From JANXQE01 sp035651635 (GTDB lineage Bacteria; Verrucomicrobiota; Verrucomicrobiia; Limisphaerales; UBA8199), in contig DASRFK010000032.1 in the NCBI GenBank assembly GCA_035651635.1, positions 1 to 46,353 of the forward strand: 46,353 bases of DNA, written 5' to 3'. Positions 17,697-25,729 of this stretch are shown one piece after another. Position 1 is the stretch's first letter. Each line of letters starts with the position of its first letter. The translations under genes were made by a program, and so were the position numbers. The notes under the pieces were generated by a model. The model was given only the letters and a program-made list of their open reading frames with translations, ran no database searches and was not told the DNA's origin.

Positions 17697-18389
17697 ATGG
17701 AACGCATCCTAATCATTGAAGACGAACTCCCCATGCGCACAGCGCTGCAAGACGCGCTGTCCGCCGAGGATTACCGCGTGCTGACCGCTTCGGATGGCGA
17801 AACCGGGCTAAAGCGCGCTCTTGGCGAAAAACCCGACCTCGTGCTCCTCGATATCATGATGCCAAAGCTCGACGGCTACGCGGTGTGCGCTGAATTGCGC
17901 CGACTCGAAATTCCGGTCCCTATCCTCATGCTCACGGCCAAAGGCCAGGTAGAGGACCGCGTTGTTGGATTGGACTCGGGTGCAGACGATTATCTAGTCA
18001 AACCCTTTAGCACCGAGGAACTGCTCGCGCGTGTTCGGGCGTTGCTGCGCCGGGTGCGTCGCCAGAGTCACGCTCTCCGCAAACTGCAGATGGGCGAAGT
18101 TGAGATCGATCTAGCGCGGCAGACCGCCCTGCGCCGCCGCAAACCCATCCACTTCACCACGAAAGAATTCGCGATGCTTCGCTTGATGTCTGAAACGCCC
18201 GGTGAGCCGGTCTCGCGCGAGAGATTCCTGGATCTCGTCTGGGGCTACACCGCCTTTCCCACGACACGCACCGTCGACACCCACATCGCCAGCCTGCGTA
18301 GCAAGATCGAACCGGACCCGGAGCAACCACAGTGGATTAAAACCGTGCATGGGATTGGCTATAAACTTGAGGCTGGCAACGACAAATGA
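17697..18389 (+). CDS. OmpR/PhoB-family response regulator
   Basis: The 230-residue protein has a receiver domain (about 3-115) with acidic pocket Glu8-Asp9, phospho-acceptor Asp52 (LLDIMMPK), the conserved Thr in LTAK and Lys in VKPF. A winged-helix DNA-binding domain follows (about 130-228) with RERFLDLVWG and RTVDTHIASLRSKIE. It is the cognate partner of the kinase just upstream. Target genes are unknown; the ankyrin gene that follows is a candidate by position only. Confidence 0.95.
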   Translation: MERILIIEDELPMRTALQDALSAEDYRVLTASDGETGLKRALGEKPDLVLLDIMMPKLDGYAVCAELRRLEIPVPILMLTAKGQVEDRVVGLDSGADDYLVKPFSTEELLARVRALLRRVRRQSHALRKLQMGEVEIDLARQTALRRRKPIHFTTKEFAMLRLMSETPGEPVSRERFLDLVWGYTAFPTTRTVDTHIASLRSKIEPDPEQPQWIKTVHGIGYKLEAGNDK

Positions 18390-18402
18390 AAGCGCGGGCG
18401 TT

Positions 18403-18448
18403 GAGCGATTTCTTCGGCATGCTTTTTACAAAAGCATGACAATCGCTC
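18403..18448 (+). promoter_or_regulatory. Nested stem-loop after the response regulator gene
   Basis: GAGCGATT (18403-18410) pairs with AATCGCTC (18441-18448), and inside it CATGCTTTT (18418-18426) pairs perfectly with AAAAGCATG (18430-18438) around a 3-base loop. It begins 14 bases after the regulator stop and ends 43 bases before ATG 18491. No U-tract follows, so it may protect or attenuate mRNA rather than terminate. Confidence 0.5.
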
Positions 18449-18490
18449 GATTGCAGCTCGGGCATGCTAAGAGAAAATTATCGACGTCGA

Positions 18491-20974
18491 ATGAAGACTC
18501 GAATCGAAATCGGATGGGGCAGCGCGTTGAGCCTGGCCGTATGGTTGATGTCGCTCGCCGCGCCTGCCGTTACAAACGATCTCAGCGCCACGCTCTCCAA
18601 GGGGCTCTTCGAAGAAGAAGCCAACCACAACCTCGGCGCTGCCATTCAGATGTACCAGTCGGTAATTGACCGGTTTGACACGGATCGCAAACTGGCGGCC
18701 ACCGCTGTCTTCCGCCTGGGCGAATGCTATCGCAAACAAGGCAGCACCAACGAGGCGAGCGCCCAGTACCAGCGGGTTTTGAGAGAGTTTGCCGACCAGT
18801 CGTCCTTGGTCGAGCTGAGCCGGAAATATTTGGCAGGACTTGGCGGCGCAACGGTCCAGGATCAATCGGGCCACACCAATCTACCCAGGGGCGTGTCCCA
18901 AAGGCTGGCCAATGTGATTGATCTCGGGGAAATAGGCCGGGTTCAAAACATCATCCAAAATAGCCCGGACTTGATAAACGCACCCGATGCCAGCGGCCAG
19001 ACCTTGCTGCAGACTTACGCTGGAAAGGGAGATCTTGCCGCGGTGGAACTCTTGCTCCAGAACGGCGCGGCAGTCAACGGAATCAAGCAACCGGATTTAA
19101 CCCCGCTGCATTTTGCGGCCGGCAACGGGCATAAGTCTGTCGTCGAACTGTTGCTCAGCAAAGGAGCGAAAGTAGATGCGGTCACCTCGGGCGGTGTGAC
19201 CCCGCTGCACCTGGCGGTCCTAAAAGGTTATGAATTGGTGGCCAAGGATCTACTGGGGGCCGGCGCGAACGTGAACGCTGCGGTCACCGGCGAAAACAGC
19301 ACCCGAAGTGCAGAGAGTCTGAGTTACTATATGTCCGTTTCCCAGACCCCTTTGCATTTGGCCTGCGAAGCTGGCTATCTGGATCTGGTGCAACTGCTGA
19401 TTTCCAAGGGAGCAGATGTCAATGCGCAGGATGCCAAAGGTCGAACCGCTCTGACGATCGCTGCCGCGGCCAATAATGACGAAATGGTCAATATTCTGTT
19501 GACGGCCCACGCGGATCCCAACGCCGGGCGTTCCTCCGCCCTGACACTTGCCGCCGGCCAGGGCAATGTCGCGATGCTGGAGTTGCTCGTTTCCAAGGGC
19601 GCAAAGGTCAATCTCAGCGACGCGCTGCGGGAGGCAGTTTCGAAAAATCATCCCGCAGCGGTGGCAAAGTTGATCCAGCTCAAGGCCGATCCCGATACCA
19701 AGTCGACGGAGGGGAATCCGCTCGCCTTCTACGCGATGAGTGATACGAACCTGTTGCGCGTCATGCTCGATGGAGGCGCCGATCCCAATGCCCGCGATTC
19801 TCAAGGTGACCCACTTTTGTATCGGGTGGCCGGAACCGACGAAACGGGATCGCTAGAGCTGTTGCTCTCACATGGCGCCGATCCAAATGTTAAGGAGCAT
19901 CGCGGATTTACGCCCCTGCACTATGCCGCCCTAAATTCAAGAATGCTCGCCGCGCGGGCGTTGCTCGAGCACGGTGCCAACGTGAACGCGCAGAGTGATA
20001 ATGGCGAAACGCCGCTCTTTTTTGCCGTAAGAAACCGGCATGCCGAACTCGCCCGGCTGCTTCTCGAGCATGGAGCCGACCCGAATCTGCAAGATAAAAA
20101 CGGCCAGACGCCGCTCGATATTGCCCGGCAACTGCCGCCGGGTCAGCCCCCCGTCATGATAACGGGTAGTCAAATCACTCTGGCGGACTACTTGGTTCAG
20201 CACGGCGCCCGCACCGATTTGCCTCGCATGGATCGCATTGAGATCCGCCGCTTACCTTATTATTCCGTGACGATCTTCTCTCGTTCAACCAACGATGTGA
20301 ATCGATTCTCGGTTCTGGAACTGCTCGCTGTGGAGTATGGCTTCGTTTCCACCGCACCGATCGGTTTTGGAGGCTCCATCGCTATCCCCTCTTATGACGG
20401 ACACAGTCGGACCATCCAGGGAAGTCTCCGGTTTCCCGATCTGCAAAAGATCGAGATTCGCCGCCCAAAACCGGACGGCAAGGAATGGACTACCATTTCC
20501 GTTCCGGTGCAAAACATCCTCGATTCCGGCGACTGCTCACGCGATGTCTGGCTCGAGTGGGGCGACCAGGTTGAAATCCCCGAAGCCGATCACCCGTTGG
20601 ACGCCGTTTGGACCGGGTTTCCTGAAGCGATCTTCACAAACCTGCAGAAGTGCGTCCAGCGCACGGTTCACGTGATCGTCAAGGGCCAAACCAACACGCT
20701 CACGTTGGAGGTCCCTTACCCGGGCACCAAATTCCCCCAATCCCGAGAGTTCTCATTCAACTACTCTCCACCTCAATTCTTTTTGTCGCCGGCGCTCCAG
20801 CGTTCCGGCCTTTTGCGCAGTTCCTCCGACCTGAGGCACATCAAAGTGACGCGTCATAATTCCGCCGCGGGCGAGAACTGGGAAAAGACCTTTGATTGTT
20901 CCGGCACGACTCCTCTTCCGTCGCTGTGGCTGCGCGAGGGCGATGTGATTGAAGTACCCGATAAGCCGGTTTGA
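18491..20974 (+). CDS. Secreted TPR-ankyrin repeat protein with SLBB-like C-terminal region
   Basis: The 827-residue product (from ATG 18491; an in-frame ATG at 18464 would add nine residues) has a signal peptide (GWGSALSLAVWLMSLAAPAV). A short TPR/YbgF-like segment (about 25-120, with GLFEEEANHNLGAAI and AVFRLGECYRKQG) is followed by roughly a dozen ankyrin repeats (about 150-575, with TPLHFAAGNGH, TPLHLACEAGY and TPLHYAALNSR) and a C-terminal region where two segments end in GDQVEIPE and GDVIEVPD. Those endings are typical of SLBB-type beta-grasp domains in polysaccharide export proteins. The role is probably protein or envelope-polymer binding outside the cytoplasm. Ankyrin proteins of this size are unusual as exported proteins. 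Sure of the domains, not of the function. Confidence 0.8.
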   Translation: MKTRIEIGWGSALSLAVWLMSLAAPAVTNDLSATLSKGLFEEEANHNLGAAIQMYQSVIDRFDTDRKLAATAVFRLGECYRKQGSTNEASAQYQRVLREFADQSSLVELSRKYLAGLGGATVQDQSGHTNLPRGVSQRLANVIDLGEIGRVQNIIQNSPDLINAPDASGQTLLQTYAGKGDLAAVELLLQNGAAVNGIKQPDLTPLHFAAGNGHKSVVELLLSKGAKVDAVTSGGVTPLHLAVLKGYELVAKDLLGAGANVNAAVTGENSTRSAESLSYYMSVSQTPLHLACEAGYLDLVQLLISKGADVNAQDAKGRTALTIAAAANNDEMVNILLTAHADPNAGRSSALTLAAGQGNVAMLELLVSKGAKVNLSDALREAVSKNHPAAVAKLIQLKADPDTKSTEGNPLAFYAMSDTNLLRVMLDGGADPNARDSQGDPLLYRVAGTDETGSLELLLSHGADPNVKEHRGFTPLHYAALNSRMLAARALLEHGANVNAQSDNGETPLFFAVRNRHAELARLLLEHGADPNLQDKNGQTPLDIARQLPPGQPPVMITGSQITLADYLVQHGARTDLPRMDRIEIRRLPYYSVTIFSRSTNDVNRFSVLELLAVEYGFVSTAPIGFGGSIAIPSYDGHSRTIQGSLRFPDLQKIEIRRPKPDGKEWTTISVPVQNILDSGDCSRDVWLEWGDQVEIPEADHPLDAVWTGFPEAIFTNLQKCVQRTVHVIVKGQTNTLTLEVPYPGTKFPQSREFSFNYSPPQFFLSPALQRSGLLRSSSDLRHIKVTRHNSAAGENWEKTFDCSGTTPLPSLWLREGDVIEVPDKPV

Positions 20975-21036
20975 AATCCCAACGGGATTTCGCCGCAAAG
21001 CCCAGGGTTGCGCGTGCCTTTCCGCGCAACCCTGGG
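20974..21036. repeat. Two palindromes after the ankyrin gene (possible terminator or REP)
   Basis: AAATCCC-aac-GGGATTT (20974-20990) begins on the last base of the ankyrin stop codon. It is followed by a perfect 14-bp hairpin CCCAGGGTTGCGCG/CGCGCAACCCTGGG (21001-21014 and 21023-21036, 8-base loop). There is no T-tract. The pair lies between convergent genes and could act as a transcription or decay barrier. Confidence 0.6.
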
Positions 21037-21154
21037 TGAAAAATGCCAAAAGAATGCGCAACCTCAAAGAGGTTGTGTCCAATGGCTGAGGACGGGGTCG
21101 AGTACAACTATTCGGGTGCGGTACGCAGCGCTCAGCCCCGTGCCAGTGAGATTT

Positions 21155-22411
21155 CTACTCGGCTATCAAGCACTGCACTCGGGCCGGGCAAACCGGCGGC
21201 CGGACCGATTCCATTCCCCAACCGAGGACTTCTTTTGTGGCCGGCCCGCACACGCGGCCCTGGCAGGGGCCCATGCCGCATCGCGCATGGAGCTTGGCCT
21301 CGCGCCAATTATCGAACCGGCGCAATCGCCCAAGATTTACATCTTCACAGCGGCAGACGATTGTTTCAGGGGCAGCCAATGACTTGAGCTCGGCGCGGAG
21401 CGCGAACGCGTTTGCCAGTGAACTTCGAAACCGATGCCAGGACGCCCGTTGAGCAAACAAAGCATGGCCGCGATCCAATTTTCCGGCAGCGGCGTAGCCG
21501 GCGATTTGTCCTTCAACGAGCGCGGAATCTGCGCCGCCGACGCCGGTGGGTTCTCCGGCACAAAAGACATTCGGCACTGTCGTGGCTTGCGATTGATCGA
21601 CGCGCACGAATCCGTGTTCCAATTCGCATCCTAAGGCGAGAGGAAGCTCCACGTTCGGAACCAAGCCGAAGCCGCACGCGAGCAAATCACAGTCCGTGCT
21701 CCACGTTCGCTGTCCATTGGTGAAGGTTACGCTTTCAATGTGTTCTGTTCCGTCAGCGCGAACGGGCCAGGACCCAAATAGATAACGCACGTCGCGTAAT
21801 GCAAACTGGAGCTTCAATCCCTGCCACAGCTTCGCGGGTTGACGGCAAAGCCCTAAGGCGAACCCGGCGACTACATTCCGTGAAGCTTGTTCGACGATTC
21901 CGAGAATGCGCGCGTCATGCTTCAGCAATCCTTCGGCAGCTGCGAGCAGCAGCGGTCCACTCCCCGCAATGATGATGCGCTTATCCTTAACTGGCCATCC
22001 ATGCTTTGTCAGGCTTAGCAACCCGCCCGGCCCCATTACTCCGGGCAATGTCCATCCCGGAAATGGAAGGAATAATTCCCGCGCGCCGGTCGCCAGGATG
22101 AGACGTTTCCATCGGATCCGGAGCGGTTGTTCCTCGTGTTCTGCCAGCAGCAGACCAGGACTCGGCGCGGCAACGACACAGGTGCGATCCCGGAGTGTGG
22201 CGCCGGATCGGGAAAACCGGTCGAACCACGCAGTTGCAACGGGCCGGCTGGGCGCGGCTTGTTGGCCGCGCCAGATTTGGCCGCCGAGCCAGGGCGTTTC
22301 ATCTACCATCAACACACGCTTTTTGCTTTCGGCGGCAACACAAGCAGCCGCCAACCCCGCCGGCCCGGCGCCGACCACAACCACATCATAATCGAGGGCA
22401 CGCTCAGTCAT
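21155..22411 (-). CDS. D-hydroxyproline dehydrogenase-type alpha subunit (FAD/NAD(P)-binding, BFD-like Fe-S)
   Basis: The 418-residue flavoprotein has a dinucleotide site VVVGAGPAGLAAACV near residue 12, an ATGARE segment and a second site IIAGSGPLLLAAAEG. The C-terminal domain is BFD-like with cysteines VCRCEDV...ARCGMGPCQGRVCG, which likely binds a 2Fe-2S cluster. This is the layout of the alpha subunit of heterotrimeric D-hydroxyproline dehydrogenases and of opine oxidase/HcnB-type enzymes. It overlaps the small ferredoxin-like gene by 8 bp (ATG 22411; a start at 22438 is less likely). It is the last gene of the hydroxyproline operon and would oxidise cis-4-hydroxy-D-proline together with its partners. 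Confidence 0.88.
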   Translation of the reverse strand: MTERALDYDVVVVGAGPAGLAAACVAAESKKRVLMVDETPWLGGQIWRGQQAAPSRPVATAWFDRFSRSGATLRDRTCVVAAPSPGLLLAEHEEQPLRIRWKRLILATGARELFLPFPGWTLPGVMGPGGLLSLTKHGWPVKDKRIIIAGSGPLLLAAAEGLLKHDARILGIVEQASRNVVAGFALGLCRQPAKLWQGLKLQFALRDVRYLFGSWPVRADGTEHIESVTFTNGQRTWSTDCDLLACGFGLVPNVELPLALGCELEHGFVRVDQSQATTVPNVFCAGEPTGVGGADSALVEGQIAGYAAAGKLDRGHALFAQRASWHRFRSSLANAFALRAELKSLAAPETIVCRCEDVNLGRLRRFDNWREAKLHARCGMGPCQGRVCGPATKEVLGWGMESVRPPVCPARVQCLIAE

Positions 22412-22652
22412 CGGTGCGCACCTCCATGCCTTCGGCACAGAGTAATAGGCAACTGCGGCAATGGGGCTGTCCGTTGATCGTAACTCGGCATTCCATGCAC
22501 GTGCCCATGCCGCACAGCGGAGAGCGCGGTTCGCCGGAGACGGATCGCCGAAACCGTGTCACCCCGAGTTGTGCGATCGCCGCCGCGACAACCGTACCGC
22601 GCGCCACAATCACTGGCTGACCATTCACTGAAAGGCGAACCTGGTCACGCAT
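22404..22652 (-). CDS. 2Fe-2S ferredoxin-like gamma subunit of D-hydroxyproline dehydrogenase
   Basis: The 82-residue protein has an N-terminal ubiquitin-like half (VRLSVNGQPVIVARGT) and the cluster motif LCGMGTCMECRV (Cys47, Cys52, Cys55) with a further Cys65/Cys68 pair in HCRSC. This is the Fer2_4-type small subunit found with HcnA/opine oxidase and hydroxyproline dehydrogenases. An in-frame ATG at 22706 would add 18 residues encoded mostly by an interspersed repeat (GFGSRPSDF), so ATG 22652 is preferred. It overlaps the alpha subunit gene. It would shuttle electrons between the flavin subunits. Confidence 0.9.
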   Translation of the reverse strand: MRDQVRLSVNGQPVIVARGTVVAAAIAQLGVTRFRRSVSGEPRSPLCGMGTCMECRVTINGQPHCRSCLLLCAEGMEVRTDD

Positions 22653-22697
22653 ATGGGGCGGCACGAAATCCGAAGGCCGAGATCCGAAGCCCGAGGG

Positions 22698-22768
22698 TTG
22701 CCGCAAAAGACCACAAAGAGCGCAAAAAAGTCGTTCTTCTTTGTGCTCTTTGCGATCTTTCGCGGCAA
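22698..22768 (-). promoter_or_regulatory. Long imperfect stem-loop inside the hydroxyproline operon
   Basis: Two 33-base arms (22698-22730 and 22736-22768) around a 5-base loop match at 28 positions. In the minus-strand (sense) RNA four of the five mismatches become G-U pairs, leaving one A-C mismatch, while on the plus strand only one would wobble. The hairpin lies between the beta and gamma subunit genes, 6 bp after the beta stop. It belongs to a GCAAAGAGCGCAAAG-like repeat family and may stabilise mRNA or set subunit ratios. Confidence 0.7.
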
Positions 22769-22774
22769 TCCTTC

Positions 22775-23893
22775 TTAACTATTCGAAAATCTCGAGGGTG
22801 CATATGGAGCGGCAGGGATGGCGCTTGGGCGGTTGAGGAGCAGGTCGGCGAGTACGCGGGCAGTTCCAAGGGAAGTGGTGATTCCCAAGCCTTCATGACC
22901 TGTGGCGAACCAGATGTGATCGCTTTCGGCGCTCGGGCCGATGAGCGGGAGTTTGTCGGGCGTAGCGGCACGATGGCCGGTCCAGACGCGAATGGAAGAA
23001 AGCCGACCCAACGTTGGCAAATACTCCAGGGCGCGCTTGAGCATCCGATCCAGGATTTCTTGGTCCACGGAACTCGTCTCGGCGTCATACTGTCGGGATG
23101 ACCCAATCAGCATCTGGCCATTCTTGCGCGGCTGAATATTGAACGCGACTGAATCTTTGCCGGCGCCATGCGCGCTCTTGAGATAGCCCAACTCAACAAT
23201 TTGGTGATGCACAAAGCCGGGATAACGGTCCGTGATGACCAGGTGGCCTTTGCGTTTGCGAACCGGCAAACCCGGTGAAAATGCTGGCGACCATGGCCCC
23301 GCCGCATTCACCACGCGGTCGGCCGGAATTCGGGAACGATCCGCCAGAACCACTCCCCCTTCCGCCAGTATCTCCCTGACCTCGGTGCCGGGCTTGAACT
23401 GGGCGCCGGCTGCGATTGCGTTTTCAACCAAGTACCGTGCGGCCGCCGGAGGATAGAGCACAGCGTCGTTCAGGACCAGCAAGCCGCCGGCCATGCCCGG
23501 GCGCAGATTTGGCTCCGCCTGATGCACCCCCTTTGCGTCCAGAACTTCGGTTTTGACACTCCGTTCCGCATAGTACTTTTGCTTGCGATAAACCTCCCGC
23601 ATTTCGTCCTCATCCGCGGCCAGCCACAACGTGCCGCAGGGATCGTACTCGACCTCGGCCGGCAGCTCAGACGCGAGTGCATGCCAGAGTGAGACTGAGT
23701 AAGACGTAAGCGCGAACTGCGCTTCTGAATCGTCCATGACCACCAGGTGTCCCATTCCGGCACCGGTCGTTCCTCCACTAATTGGGCCGCGATCCATTAT
23801 GAGAACGGCAAGACCAGCCCGGGCACATTCACAGGCGCAGGCGGCGCCGATAATCCCGGCCCCGACGATGATGACGTCAGGCGCCCGGCTCAT
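22775..23893 (-). CDS. D-hydroxyproline dehydrogenase-type beta subunit (FAD-dependent DAO family)
   Basis: The 372-residue protein has a DAO-fold FAD site VIIVGAGIIGAACACECARAG at the N-terminus, followed by GGTTGAGMGHLV. The C-terminus carries the second FAD contact GHEGLGITTSLGTARV. It resembles glycine/D-amino-acid oxidases used as catalytic subunits that oxidise cis-4-hydroxy-D-proline to pyrroline-4-hydroxy-2-carboxylate. The start ATG 23893 has a purine-rich TGGGG upstream and overlaps the epimerase gene by 17 bp; ATG 23926 is possible. Its neighbours fix the likely substrate. Confidence 0.88.
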   Translation of the reverse strand: MSRAPDVIIVGAGIIGAACACECARAGLAVLIMDRGPISGGTTGAGMGHLVVMDDSEAQFALTSYSVSLWHALASELPAEVEYDPCGTLWLAADEDEMREVYRKQKYYAERSVKTEVLDAKGVHQAEPNLRPGMAGGLLVLNDAVLYPPAAARYLVENAIAAGAQFKPGTEVREILAEGGVVLADRSRIPADRVVNAAGPWSPAFSPGLPVRKRKGHLVITDRYPGFVHHQIVELGYLKSAHGAGKDSVAFNIQPRKNGQMLIGSSRQYDAETSSVDQEILDRMLKRALEYLPTLGRLSSIRVWTGHRAATPDKLPLIGPSAESDHIWFATGHEGLGITTSLGTARVLADLLLNRPSAIPAAPYAPSRFSNS

Positions 23894-24821
23894 TGCGGAT
23901 GCCCCAGCAGAACGGGTCTCGCTCATCGAGCAACAAAGTGCTCTCCGCGTTCACAAAAGCCGTTCCGGTGATCCGGGGAGCGACTTTTCCGGCAGCGCGA
24001 TCCAGCCAGCTGAATGATCCTTTGAACGTGCTGCCGATAATGCTTTCCTGGATCCAAACCTCGTCCTCTCCCAGTTTACCGTCCGCAGCCAGGCACGCCA
24101 ATTTGGCGCTCGTTCCCGTGCCGCACGGCGAGCGGTCGTATGCTTTTCCGGGACAGAGGACGAAGTTGCGAGCGTTGGCGCCGGCTGCCTGTCCTGGCCC
24201 GAAGAGCTCAACATGATCGATTTCCTGAAAACCTTGAAGGTTGACCGCCTGCCGCACCCGCCAGCTAAAGTCGGTCAATTTATCGACATTGGCCAGGGAT
24301 AACTCCTGCAAGTGATCCTGGACCAGAAAAAACCAGTTGCCGCCCCAAGCCACATCGCCGCGTATGGGCCCGGCGCCTGGAACTTTTATTTCGACCGAAG
24401 CTTTCGCGCGCCAACTGGGCACGTTCACCACCGAAACTTCTCCGTTCGCGTGAAGTGTTGCCGTCACAACGCCGACTGGTGTTTCGATCCGATGATCTCC
24501 CGGCTCAATGCGTCCCACATGAGCCAGGGTCGCCACCAAACCGATCGTTCCGTGCCCGCACATGCCCAGATAGCCTACATTGTTGAAGAAAATGACGCCG
24601 GCAGCGCAACTTTTATCATTCGGTTCAACCAGCAATCCGCCCACCAAAACGTCGGAGCCTCGAGGTTCATTTACAATCGCCGAACGAAACCGGTCATGGC
24701 GCTCGCGAAAAACTTTGAGTTTATCGGCCGCGGTTCCGGTGCCTAAATCGGGGCCGCCGCTCACGACGATTCGGGTGGGCTCACCCGCTGTGTGCGAATC
24801 GACAATTGAAATTGTTCTCAT
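23877..24821 (-). CDS. 4-hydroxyproline 2-epimerase (proline racemase family)
   Basis: The 314-residue enzyme interconverts trans-4-hydroxy-L-proline and cis-4-hydroxy-D-proline. Both catalytic cysteines are present: Cys88 (MCGHGTIG) and Cys233 (SPCGTGTSA). This argues for an epimerase or racemase rather than a trans-3-hydroxyproline dehydratase, in which the second Cys is replaced. The start ATG 24821 forms an ATGA overlap with the stop of the upstream deaminase gene and directly precedes the family N-terminus (SIVDSHTAGEPTR). The open frame continues upstream to 25115 only as a shadow of the deaminase gene. Confidence 0.93.
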   Translation of the reverse strand: MRTISIVDSHTAGEPTRIVVSGGPDLGTGTAADKLKVFRERHDRFRSAIVNEPRGSDVLVGGLLVEPNDKSCAAGVIFFNNVGYLGMCGHGTIGLVATLAHVGRIEPGDHRIETPVGVVTATLHANGEVSVVNVPSWRAKASVEIKVPGAGPIRGDVAWGGNWFFLVQDHLQELSLANVDKLTDFSWRVRQAVNLQGFQEIDHVELFGPGQAAGANARNFVLCPGKAYDRSPCGTGTSAKLACLAADGKLGEDEVWIQESIIGSTFKGSFSWLDRAAGKVAPRITGTAFVNAESTLLLDERDPFCWGIRNEPGA

Positions 24822-25729
24822 TTCCTTTTTGGCGCCTTGGGCCGGGCGGCGATTCCGTCGTGAATGATTTTGAGAATCTGTTTTCGCTCCGTCCCAGTCA
24901 GCGTTAATCGCGGCGCGCGGACCCATTCGCTTCCCAGTCCCGTCTCCTGGACTGCCAGCTTGATGTATTGGACGAACTTGGTGTGGGTGTCCAGATGCAA
25001 CAAAGGGGTGAACCAGCGATACATTTGGCGCGCCGCTTCCCATTTGCGGGCGCGCGTCAGTTCCCAAAAGTGCTGATTCTCGTCGGGGAAGGCGATACCG
25101 CTGCCGGCAACCCAACCGTCGATGCCAAGAATCGCGCTTTCGAGCACCAGGTCATCGACTCCCGTAAAAAGCGCGTAGCGCTCGCCCAGTAAACTGTGCA
25201 GGTCGGTAATGCGGCGGGTGTTGCCGGTGCTTTCCTTGAGGGCGACGAAGTTCTTCACATCCGCCAACTGAGCGAACATTTCGGGAGTAATGTCGTTGGC
25301 ATAACTGATGGGATTGTTATAGAGCATGATCGGCAGGCCGGTAGCGCCTGCGGTCTTGCGGAAATGCTCCATCGTCTCGCGCGGGTCTCCTTTGTAAAGC
25401 ATCGGCGGCATGAGCATGAAACCATCAGCGCCGAGACGTTCCAGGTCCCGCACATAGGCACAGGCCGCCGCGGTGCTGCTTTCCGCCACGCCGCTTAGCA
25501 CGGGCACCCGTTTGTTCACTGCCTCAACCATTGCCTCGATAACTCGGCGCTTTTCTTCGGCCGATAAGGCCTGGTTCTCGCCAAGCGAGCCCAGGAAAAC
25601 GATGCCTGAAACGCCCGACTGAATCAAAATGCCGGCGTGGCGCGCGGTGGCTTCCAGGTCGAGAGACTGATCGCGTTTGAGTTGAGTTGTGATGGCCGGA
25701 AAAACTCCGCTCCAATAGGGCTTGCTCAT
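24818..25729 (-). CDS. DapA-family lyase, probable 1-pyrroline-4-hydroxy-2-carboxylate deaminase
   Basis: The 303-residue product is a dihydrodipicolinate synthase/N-acetylneuraminate lyase-type TIM barrel. The Schiff-base lysine is Lys165 (FVALKEST), with the catalytic Tyr137 (IMLYNNP) and a GSLGE loop near residue 47-51. In hydroxyproline operons this family member converts pyrroline-4-hydroxy-2-carboxylate to 2-oxoglutarate semialdehyde plus ammonia; that assignment rests on the neighbours. It is the first gene of the operon. The final enzyme, 2-oxoglutarate semialdehyde dehydrogenase, is not in this window. Confidence 0.88.
   Translation of the reverse strand: MSKPYWSGVFPAITTQLKRDQSLDLEATARHAGILIQSGVSGIVFLGSLGENQALSAEEKRRVIEAMVEAVNKRVPVLSGVAESSTAAACAYVRDLERLGADGFMLMPPMLYKGDPRETMEHFRKTAGATGLPIMLYNNPISYANDITPEMFAQLADVKNFVALKESTGNTRRITDLHSLLGERYALFTGVDDLVLESAILGIDGWVAGSGIAFPDENQHFWELTRARKWEAARQMYRWFTPLLHLDTHTKFVQYIKLAVQETGLGSEWVRAPRLTLTGTERKQILKIIHDGIAARPKAPKRK

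Noticed and set aside
24822..25115. N-terminal extension of the hydroxyproline epimerase
   Set aside because: It lies entirely inside the deaminase gene in another frame; the ATGA overlap at 24818-24821 gives the natural start.
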